Source: BPIH01 sp042408925 | Lineage (GTDB): Bacteria > Chloroflexota > Limnocylindria > Limnocylindrales > CSP1-4 | DNA: 6,674 nt | Assembly: GCA_042408925.1 (NCBI GenBank) | Contig: JBHOQO010000065.1 | Span: forward strand, 1-6,674 | Direction of reading: 5' to 3' | Shown here: positions 1 through 5,271 of the stretch, in pieces | How positions within the stretch are numbered: position 1 is the first letter of the stretch | Layout: each line of letters starts with the position of its first letter | Program-made: the position numbers and the translations under genes | The notes under the pieces: generated by a model | The model's database searches: none | What the model was told of the DNA's origin: nothing | Seen by the model: only the letters and a program-made list of their open reading frames with translations

Positions 1-41
1 GCTCCGGCGGCGGCCCGCCCGGCTCCGGCGGCGGCCCGCCC
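1..41. repeat. 21-bp tandem repeat encoding a GGPPPEP heptapeptide
   Basis: A 21-bp unit occurs at 21-41 and again, minus one base lost at the window edge, at 1-20. Read on the minus strand it gives GGPPPEP followed by GGPPPE in the C-terminal tail of the Lon-type protease. The copies are identical, and more may lie beyond the edge. This is an in-frame microsatellite in a probably disordered tail, not an independent element. Confidence 0.8.
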
Positions 42-2512
42 TCCTCGGGCGCCTCGCCCGCCTCGGCCTCGGCTTCCTCGGTCGGCGCCGCCTCCTCCTC
101 GCCCCGGCCGTACTCCCGGGCCGTCCGGGCGAGCGCCTCCAGCCGGGCATCGACGAGGGCGTTGATCGAGCCCTCCGGCCATCGCCCGTCGGGACCACGC
201 TCCCCGGCCGGGAGCCCGGTGAGGAGCTCGAGGGCCTCGTCGACGGTCGTCACCGGCCAGATGTGGAAGCGACCCTCGGCGGCTGCGGCGACGACGTCGG
301 CCCGGAGCATGAGATGGGAGACGTTGGCGGCCGGGATCACGACTCCCTGATCGCCGGTCAGGCCCCGGGCGGCACAGACGTCGAAGAAGCCCTCGATCTT
401 TTCGTTCACGCCGCCGATCGCCTGCACCGCCCCGTGTTGGTTCACCGACCCGGTGAGGGCGATCCCCTGCCGGAGCGGCACGTCGGCGATCGCCGAGAGG
501 AGGGCGCAGAGCTCGGCGAGGGAGGCGCTGTCGCCCTCCACCCCACCGTAGCTCTGCTCGAAGACGAGCGAGGCGCGAAGGGAGAGCGGCTTGTTCGCCG
601 CGTAGCGGCCACCGAGGAAGCCGGCCAGGATCATGACCCCCTTGCTGTGAATCGGCCCGCCGAGGTCGACCTCCCGCTCGATGTCGACGACCTCCCCCGA
701 CCCGAGCCGGACCCGAGCGGTGATCCGAGTCGGCCAGCCGAAGGCGTCCTCGCCGAGCTCGTAGACCGAGAGGCCGTTCACCTGGCCGACGGCCGCGCCG
801 GCCGTCTCGACGAGGAGGATCCCCCGCCGGAACTGCTCGCCGAGCCGCTCCCGGAGCCGCCCGACCCGGCGGATCTTGGCGTCGATCGCCGCCTGGACGT
901 CGGCGGCGGTCACGACGTCCCGCCCGGCCCGCCCGGCGAAGTAGTCGGCTTCGACGAGGAGGTCGTTGAGGCTCCGCATGTGGGTCGAGACCTTCTCGGC
1001 GTCCCCGGCCTCGCGGGCCGCGGCTTCGATGACCCGGGCCACGCCGCTCGCGTCGAACGGCCGGAGGCCGGCCCGCCGGACGAGGCCGGCAACGAGCCGG
1101 GCGTAGACCCGGTCCGTCTCGGGGGTCCGGTCGACGTCCTCGCTGAAGTCGGCGGGAACCTTGAAGAGCTCGAGGAAGTCGGGATCGCGGGCGGCGAGGA
1201 GGTAGTAGAGGAGGCGGTCGCCGATGAGGGCGACCTTGACGGAGAGCGGGATCGGTTCGGGCTCGAGCGAAACCGTGGCCACGAGCGAGAGCGCCTGGGC
1301 AAGGGATTCGATCCGCAGCTCCTGCGCCCGAAGGGCCCGCTTGAGCCCCTCCCAGGCGTACGGCTCGAGGAGGACCTTGCGGGCGTCGAGGATGAGGTAG
1401 CCGCCGTTCGCCCGATGGAGCGCCCCCGGCTTGATGAGCGTGAAGTTGGTGACGAGGGCGCCGAGCTGGCTGATGTGCTCGATCCGGCCGACGAGGTTGG
1501 CAAAGGTCGGATTGTCCTCGTAGACGACCGGCGCCCCGGTTTGGCCGTCGTGGTCGACGATGAGGTTGACGGTGTAGCGCCGGAGGGAGGCGACCTCTTC
1601 CGCGGCCAGGGCCCGGAGGGCCGGCGGCGCGGTCGTGTCGGTCGCCGTCGCCGCGGCGAGGAAGTCCTCGGCATGGGCGATGACGTCCTGCTCGACCTCG
1701 TCCAGGTAGGCGCCGACCGCCGGTAGGTCGGCGAAGGCGGCCCGGACCGCCTCGATGAGCGGCGAGGCGGTCGAGCGGATGACTTCCCGATTCAGGGCCT
1801 GGAGCTGCTGGCGACCCTCCCGCTCCCACGACGGGATGTGACGGAGGAGCATCTGGAGCTCGGCCTCGAGCCGGCTCAGGTTCTGGCGGCGCCGCTCCTG
1901 CTCTTCGGGCGGGAGCTGACGGAACTGCTCGGGACTGATGACCTCGTCGCCGCGGACCATCGCCAGGCCGAGACCCATCGGCGTCCGGAGGAGCGCGACG
2001 TCGAGCTCCCGGGCCCGCTTCTCGAACTCGGCGAGGGCCCGGTCGCGGCGGCGCCGGAGCTCGTCCTCGAGGGCCTCCCGGCGCGCCCGATAGGCGTCGC
2101 TCTCGAAGGCGGCCGGCAGGGCGCTCCGGAGCTCGGCGACGAGGCGGTCCATCGCCGCCCGGAGCCGGACGCCGCGGCCCGGCGGAAGGCGGAGGGCCCG
2201 TGGCTTCTGCGGCTCGGTGAAGTTGTGGACGTAGGCCCAGTCGTCGGGGACCGGCCGGGTCGCGGCGTGGCGCTCGAGGGCGCTCCGGACCAGGGCCGAC
2301 CGCCCGACCCCCTCGGGGCCGAGGGCGAAGAGGTTGTAGCCCTGGTGGGCGAGCCGGATCGCGAAGTCGACGGCCTCGACGGCCCGGTCCTGGCCGATGA
2401 TGCCTTCGAGCGGTTCGAGGTCGGCGGTCGTCGCGAAGCCGAGCGAGCCCGGGTCGCAGGGTCGGTAGAGACGGTCGACGGACAGCGGATCGACGGGCAT
2501 GGCGGACATCAT
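1..2512 (-). CDS. Lon-family serine protease with AAA_32-type N-terminal region (LonC/LonB-like), C-terminus cut by window edge
   Basis: This gene has no stop inside the window; 837 codons are visible. The likely role is cytosolic protein quality control by a Ser-Lys protease fused to an AAA+-like module. Residues 1-110 carry the start of the ATPase region, with a P-loop-like GPEGVGRS at 65-72 in which Arg71 stands where Walker A has Lys. Residues about 137-245 are charged and probably coiled coil. HRANGGYLILDA (366-377) is the Walker B-like segment typical of this family, with no Glu after Asp376. Residues about 570-770 form the Lon protease domain. The catalytic Ser662 lies in EGDSAS and Lys705 in GGVNEKIEG, 43 residues apart as in E. 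coli Lon (S679/K722). The tail after about 803 is acidic, then Gly/Pro-rich. In-frame ATGs lie at 2512, 2509 and 2500 with no clear Shine-Dalgarno, so the exact start is uncertain. It begins 30 nt after the dehydrogenase stop, probably co-transcribed. The family call is firm; the substrate is unknown. Confidence 0.93.
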   Translation of the reverse strand, partial: MMSAMPVDPLSVDRLYRPCDPGSLGFATTADLEPLEGIIGQDRAVEAVDFAIRLAHQGYNLFALGPEGVGRSALVRSALERHAATRPVPDDWAYVHNFTEPQKPRALRLPPGRGVRLRAAMDRLVAELRSALPAAFESDAYRARREALEDELRRRRDRALAEFEKRARELDVALLRTPMGLGLAMVRGDEVISPEQFRQLPPEEQERRRQNLSRLEAELQMLLRHIPSWEREGRQQLQALNREVIRSTASPLIEAVRAAFADLPAVGAYLDEVEQDVIAHAEDFLAAATATDTTAPPALRALAAEEVASLRRYTVNLIVDHDGQTGAPVVYEDNPTFANLVGRIEHISQLGALVTNFTLIKPGALHRANGGYLILDARKVLLEPYAWEGLKRALRAQELRIESLAQALSLVATVSLEPEPIPLSVKVALIGDRLLYYLLAARDPDFLELFKVPADFSEDVDRTPETDRVYARLVAGLVRRAGLRPFDASGVARVIEAAAREAGDAEKVSTHMRSLNDLLVEADYFAGRAGRDVVTAADVQAAIDAKIRRVGRLRERLGEQFRRGILLVETAGAAVGQVNGLSVYELGEDAFGWPTRITARVRLGSGEVVDIEREVDLGGPIHSKGVMILAGFLGGRYAANKPLSLRASLVFEQSYGGVEGDSASLAELCALLSAIADVPLRQGIALTGSVNQHGAVQAIGGVNEKIEGFFDVCAARGLTGDQGVVIPAANVSHLMLRADVVAAAAEGRFHIWPVTTVDEALELLTGLPAGERGPDGRWPEGSINALVDARLEALARTAREYGRGEEEAAPTEEAEAEAGEAPEEGGPPPEPGGPPPE

Positions 2513-2542
2513 GGCATCCCGTGGCCGCCGGCGCCCGGCCGA

Positions 2543-3550
2543 CTACGCATCCGGCGAGGTCACGAGGACGGCCGCCCCGGCCACCTCCCCGGCCGCCAGC
2601 CGCGCCAGAGCCCGGTTCCCGTCGGCGAGCTCGAACGGTTCGATGTCGGTGACGATGGGGATCTCGGCCGCGAGGGCGAGGAACTCGGCGGCGTCACGCC
2701 GGGTGACGTTGGCGACGCTCCGGATCGAGCGCTCCCACCAGAGGAGCTCGTAGTCGAAGGCCGGGATCCGATCGAGGTGGATGGCGTTGACGACGACGGA
2801 CCCGCCCCGGTCCACGGCCCGGAGCGCCGCAACGACGACCTCGCCGACCGGAGCGAAGGTGATCGCCGCGTCGAGCGGCCAGGGCGGCGGTTCCCCGACG
2901 TCCCCCGCCCAGGCGGCCCCCAGGTCGAGGGCCCGACGCCGGTCACGTTCCGCCCGCGTCGCCACGGCGACCTCGCAGCCCCAGTGGCGAGCGACCTGGA
3001 TGACGAGCCGCGCCGAGGCCCCGAAGCCGAAGAGGCCGAGGCGGCCGCCCGGCTCGAGCCCGGCGAGCCGGAGGGCCCGGTAGCCGATGACCCCGCCGCA
3101 GAGGAGCGGTGCGGCGGCCTCGGGCGCGAGGGCCTCCGGGACCCGCACGGCGAAGTCGGCCCGGACGACCATCCGCTCGGCGAAGCCGCCGTCGCGGTCC
3201 CAACCGGTGAACCGGGCCGCCGCACAGAGGTTCTCGAGGCCGCGGCGGCAGAAGCGACAGGTCCCGTCGGCCTCGGCGAGCCAGATCGCCCCGGCCCGAT
3301 CGCCGATCCGCCAGCCTTCGACCCCGGGGCCGATGGCGGCGACGACCCCGACGGGCTGGTGGCCGAGGACGATGGGGAGGCGGCGGGGTTCGAGATCGCC
3401 CTCGGCGATCTGGAGGTCGGTCCGACAGACGGCGCAGGCCGCCACGTCGAGGAGGAGCTCGCCCGGCCCGGGCTCGGGGTCGGGGCGCTCGACGAGCCGG
3501 AGCGGGCCGGCGGCAGCCGGGGCAGGGCGTTCGAGCAGGAGGGCGCGCAT
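2543..3550 (-). CDS. Zinc-binding alcohol dehydrogenase, MDR superfamily
   Basis: This 335-residue medium-chain dehydrogenase probably oxidises an alcohol or reduces an aldehyde with NAD(P) in the cytosol. The catalytic zinc ligands are Cys42 (in AVCRTDL), His64 (in GHQPVG, with Gln where many ADHs have Glu) and Cys151 (in LLCGGVIGYRAL). The structural-zinc lobe reads D95-G-T-C98-R-F-C101 and then C109. Three of the four usual cysteines are present, with Asp95 in the first position. The Rossmann loop GFGASA is at 175-180. The end of the second strand reads ATRAE (197-201) without the usual Asp, which hints at NADP(H) preference; this is inference. The pattern fits the bacterial zinc-binding ADH family I know as TIGR02822 (AdhA-like). 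The start at 3550 is supported by GAGGAG 5 nt upstream. It sits between hspR and the Lon-type gene on the same strand. The substrate cannot be read from the sequence. Confidence 0.9.
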   Translation of the reverse strand: MRALLLERPAPAAAGPLRLVERPDPEPGPGELLLDVAACAVCRTDLQIAEGDLEPRRLPIVLGHQPVGVVAAIGPGVEGWRIGDRAGAIWLAEADGTCRFCRRGLENLCAAARFTGWDRDGGFAERMVVRADFAVRVPEALAPEAAAPLLCGGVIGYRALRLAGLEPGGRLGLFGFGASARLVIQVARHWGCEVAVATRAERDRRRALDLGAAWAGDVGEPPPWPLDAAITFAPVGEVVVAALRAVDRGGSVVVNAIHLDRIPAFDYELLWWERSIRSVANVTRRDAAEFLALAAEIPIVTDIEPFELADGNRALARLAAGEVAGAAVLVTSPDA

Positions 3551-3555
3551 CGCGG

Positions 3556-3561
3556 CTCCTC
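3556..3561 (-). promoter_or_regulatory. Shine-Dalgarno of the alcohol dehydrogenase
   Basis: GAGGAG on the minus strand lies 5 nt before the ATG at 3550. It favours this start over an overlapping out-of-frame ATG a few bases upstream (3563). Confidence 0.65.
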
Positions 3562-3607
3562 ATGGTACGGGGACGCGACGAGTCCGGCTCGCTCGAGGGC
3601 AACCGAG

Positions 3608-3637
3608 CGACGCCTCGCCGGTCGGGACCGGGCGTCG
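3608..3637 (-). terminator. GC-rich hairpin between hspR and the dehydrogenase, possible terminator or processing stem
   Basis: CGACGCC (3608-3614) pairs perfectly with GGCGTCG (3631-3637). Nested inside, CGGTC (3619-3623) pairs with GACCG (3626-3630), and a 4-nt bulge lies on one side. The stem begins 35 nt past the hspR stop and ends 57 nt before the dehydrogenase ATG. No U-tract follows on the minus strand, so it is not a classic intrinsic terminator. It could reduce read-through from hsp20-hspR into the downstream genes or mark an RNA processing site. The structure is seen; the function is inferred. Confidence 0.4.
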
Positions 3638-3672
3638 GTCGGGCAGAAACGACGTCGCCCGCTGCCGGCCGG

Positions 3673-3999
3673 CTACTCGGCCGGCTCCCGGCAGAGGGCG
3701 ATGACTTCCTCGATGACCGTGTACATCTCGGCGGCGCTCGCCGTCGGCTCGATGGCGTCGAGTCGATCGACCATCGCCAGGGCCATCTCGAGCCCGGCGA
3801 CGTTCAGGCCTCGTTCTTCGACGAGGTACCGGATCCGACGGAGCCGCCGCAGATCCGCGTTCGAGTAGAGCCGTTGACTCCCTCCCGTTCGGGCGGGCCG
3901 GACGAGCCCGGCCCGCTCGTACTTGCGGAGGGTCTGAGGATGCATCCGCGTCAGGCGAGCCGCGACCGCGATCGAGTAGAGCGGCTCACGATCATCCAC
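3673..3999 (-). CDS. hspR: HspR-type MerR-family heat-shock repressor
   Basis: This 108-residue protein is a DNA-binding repressor of heat-shock genes. The N-terminal winged helix-turn-helix spans about residues 7-70. It has the HspR signature RMHPQTLRKYERAGLV (18-33), then the wing GGSQRLYSNADL (39-50), and GLNVAGL (64-70), which matches the 'GxNLAGI' segment of actinobacterial HspR. The remaining helix (about 71-108) is short and contains no metal- or drug-binding domain. GTG at 3999 is chosen as the start because GGAAGG lies 7 nt upstream and the conserved domain begins a few residues later. The reading frame stays open further upstream only because it overlaps hsp20. The gene starts 26 nt after the hsp20 stop, so the two are almost certainly one operon. 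The palindrome in the hsp20 promoter is the obvious target. HspR often works with DnaK as co-repressor; no dnaK is present here. Confidence 0.88.
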   Translation of the reverse strand: MDDREPLYSIAVAARLTRMHPQTLRKYERAGLVRPARTGGSQRLYSNADLRRLRRIRYLVEERGLNVAGLEMALAMVDRLDAIEPTASAAEMYTVIEEVIALCREPAE

Positions 4000-4006
4000 G
4001 GCTCGG

Positions 4007-4012
4007 CCTTCC
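4007..4012 (-). promoter_or_regulatory. Shine-Dalgarno deciding the GTG start of hspR
   Basis: GGAAGG on the minus strand lies 7 nt upstream of GTG 3999, inside the short hsp20-hspR gap. It supports the shorter 108-residue HspR over a 279-codon reading that would run back through hsp20 in another frame. Confidence 0.5.
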
Positions 4013-4025
4013 GCTTCCAGTCCGG

Positions 4026-4502
4026 TTACTTCGTGCCGCCGGCGATCTGGGCGACCGGCGTGACCTTGATCTGCTTCGGCTTCTCGTGCTCGGCCTTCGG
4101 CAGCCGCAAGGTCAGGATCCCGTTCTCGAACGTCGCCTGAGCCCGATCCGGGTCGACGGCCTTCGGCAGGCTGATCGAGCGGATCATCTCGCCGTAGCCG
4201 AACTCCCGGAAGTGCCAGACCCAGTCGTCGTTGGCTGCCGGCGCCTCGGTCTGGGCGCGAAGCGTCAGGACGCCCTGCTGGTACGACACCTCGAGCTTCT
4301 CCGGCGCGACCCCCGGGACGAGGGCCCGCACGACGATCTCGTCCGGCGTCTCGTACATCTCGAGCGGCATCGTTCGAGCGGCGATCCCGGTCCAGGAGAA
4401 GAGCCGATCGGCGTTCACGAAGCTCTCCTCGAAGAGCCGGTCCACCGCATCGCGGAGGGACACGAAGTCCCGGAACAGTGGGTTCCAACGCTGCAGTGCC
4501 AT
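4026..4502 (-). CDS. hsp20: Small heat-shock protein, Hsp20/alpha-crystallin family
   Basis: This 158-residue, ATP-independent holdase binds unfolding proteins during stress and forms cytosolic oligomers. The N-terminal arm (1-about 45) starts with RWNPLFRDFVSLRDAVDRLF, common in bacterial class A sHsps. The alpha-crystallin domain covers about 46-140: MYETPDEIVVRALVPGV (49-65) forms the first strands, and the family hallmark A-x3-NG-x-L appears as ATFENGIL (123-130). The C-terminal tail carries I-x-V (IKV, 145-147), which docks neighbouring dimers. Length and domain order are normal. The ATG at 4502 has an essentially perfect Shine-Dalgarno, consistent with high-level induction. It is the first gene after a strong promoter with an HspR-like operator and is followed 26 nt later by hspR. 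Confidence in the family is very high. Confidence 0.97.
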   Translation of the reverse strand: MALQRWNPLFRDFVSLRDAVDRLFEESFVNADRLFSWTGIAARTMPLEMYETPDEIVVRALVPGVAPEKLEVSYQQGVLTLRAQTEAPAANDDWVWHFREFGYGEMIRSISLPKAVDPDRAQATFENGILTLRLPKAEHEKPKQIKVTPVAQIAGGTK

Positions 4503-4508
4503 ACGCCG

Positions 4509-4518
4509 TCACCTCCTT
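4509..4518 (-). promoter_or_regulatory. Near-perfect Shine-Dalgarno of hsp20
   Basis: AAGGAGGTGA on the minus strand matches the anti-Shine-Dalgarno of 16S rRNA at every base. The GGAGG core lies 9 nt upstream of the ATG at 4502. It is by far the strongest ribosome binding site in the window. Confidence 0.85.
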
Positions 4519-4520
4519 CC

Positions 4521-4550
4521 ATCCACGCTCGTTGTTCGGTCGAGGTGGAT
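4521..4550 (-). promoter_or_regulatory. Hairpin in the hsp20 5' leader, directly before the Shine-Dalgarno
   Basis: On the plus strand ATCCAC (4521-4526) pairs with GTGGAT (4545-4550). After one bulged base (4527), CTCG (4528-4531) pairs with CGAG (4541-4544) around a 9-nt loop. In the mRNA this 10-bp stem ends two bases before the Shine-Dalgarno. Its 5' arm contains CACCUC, which could instead pair with GAGGUG of the Shine-Dalgarno. The pairing is seen; a regulatory role is inference. Confidence 0.45.
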
Positions 4551-4590
4551 CATCGGCCGTTCGTCACCGACGTCTCCTCGACACGGCGCA

Positions 4591-4620
4591 TGTATACCAC
4601 ATTGATACGGTGCGTGTCAA
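4591..4620 (-). promoter_or_regulatory. Sigma-70/SigA-type promoter of hsp20-hspR
   Basis: On the minus strand a perfect -35 TTGACA (4620-4615) is followed by 18 nt and TATACA (4596-4591). TG one base before the -10 (4599-4598) gives an extended -10. Transcription would start near 4584, leaving a leader of about 80 nt. This patch is clearly less GC-rich than its surroundings. Confidence 0.8.
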
Positions 4621-4621
4621 G
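4601..4621. promoter_or_regulatory. HAIR-like HspR operator overlapping the hsp20 -35 box
   Basis: TTGA (4602-4605) and TCAA (4617-4620) are inverted half-sites separated by 11 nt; the arms extend to TTGATAC / GTGTCAA with one mismatch. The published HspR site HAIR, CTTGAGT-N7-ACTCAAG, has the same TTGA-N11-TCAA geometry, and the outer G at 4621 also matches. The palindrome covers the -35 box and most of the spacer, so a bound repressor would exclude RNA polymerase. The hspR gene lies two cistrons into the same transcript. The symmetry is seen; the binding protein is inferred. Confidence 0.65.
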
Positions 4622-4692
4622 AGGCGGGTCTTCGTCCGCGGCGGCGCACCGCTCTCGACCCGATCCGATGTACCCTCGCCAGGGAAACGACC

Positions 4693-5262
4693 ATGACCCG
4701 ACGCATCTTCGTCTTCGATCCACCCGACCGGTTCGTCGCCGGGGCCATCGGGGCGCCCGGTCGGCGAACCTTCTACCTCCAGGCCCGGTCCGGAGAGCGG
4801 ATCGTCAGCGTCTCGCTGGAGAAGGTCCAGGTCGCCGTCCTCGCCGAGCGGCTCGGGCGGCTCCTCGATGAGCTGGAGCGGCGCGGCCTCGCCGACGTAC
4901 CGGCCGCGGGGGCGACGGGTCCCAGCGGACCTGCCCCGCTCGACGAGCCGCTGAACGAGGCGTTTCGGGCCGGGACGCTGACCCTGGGCTGGGATCCCGA
5001 GGCCGAACGGATTCTCGTCGAGGCGCGGGAACTCCGACCCGAGGATGAGGCGGAGGGCGAGGAGGTCACCGAGTGGCGGGACGACGATCCGAGCGGACCC
5101 GACGTCTTCCGGGTCCGGATCACGCCGGCGGCCGCCCGGGGCTTCGTCGAGGGCGCGGCGGCCGTCGTCGCCGCCGGACGGCCGCCGTGCCCGCTCTGCG
5201 GCGCCCCCCTGGATCCGACGGGCCACCTCTGTCCGCGGCGCAACGGCCAGCGCCTGAACTGA
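4693..5262 (+). CDS. DUF3090 family protein (TIGR03847-like), function unknown
   Basis: This 189-residue protein belongs to a conserved family of unknown function. The N-terminal part (FVFDPPDRFVAGAIGAPGRRTFYLQA, about 6-31) and EKVQVAVLAERLGRLLDEL (43-61) are its recognisable blocks. A variable linker (about 66-88) and an acidic stretch (about 113-132) follow. The C-terminus looks like a small zinc-knuckle segment: C166-P-L-C169, then P-T-G-H178-L-C180-P-R, ending in NGQRLN. Cys166, Cys169, Cys180 and possibly His178 could hold a metal; this is inference. There is no signal peptide or membrane segment. The start at 4693 has only a weak purine stretch (AGGGAAA) upstream. It runs divergently from hsp20 and is followed 9 nt later by the SCO1664-family gene. 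In Actinobacteria these two families usually sit together, often with a histidine phosphatase that is not seen here. Confidence 0.9.
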   Translation: MTRRIFVFDPPDRFVAGAIGAPGRRTFYLQARSGERIVSVSLEKVQVAVLAERLGRLLDELERRGLADVPAAGATGPSGPAPLDEPLNEAFRAGTLTLGWDPEAERILVEARELRPEDEAEGEEVTEWRDDDPSGPDVFRVRITPAAARGFVEGAAAVVAAGRPPCPLCGAPLDPTGHLCPRRNGQRLN

Positions 5263-5271
5263 CGTCGCGCC

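Noticed and set aside
263..1726. Long plus-strand open frame (487 codons) opposite the protease gene
   Set aside because: It lies antisense to a protein with clear Lon motifs, has low-complexity Asp/Glu/Gly/Pro/Arg composition and matches no family I know. Long antisense frames are expected at this GC content.
3551..3607. Separate promoter for the alcohol dehydrogenase
   Set aside because: TTGCCC and TACCAT can be found on the minus strand, but the spacing is about 29 nt, far too long for a sigma-70 promoter.
1838..3868. Plus-strand open frame of 676 codons
   Set aside because: It is antisense to the protease, the dehydrogenase and part of hspR, all of which have recognisable domains. The composition is that of a codon-bias shadow.
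3673..4512. HspR as a 279-residue protein starting at GTG 4512
   Set aside because: The first 170 residues are an alternate frame of hsp20 and have no domain. The MerR domain starts just after GTG 3999, which has its own Shine-Dalgarno-like sequence.
4621..4692. Plus-strand promoter for the DUF3090 gene
   Set aside because: TTGATA at 4602 could serve as a -35, but no acceptable -10 follows at the right distance. I cannot place a promoter for this gene with any support.
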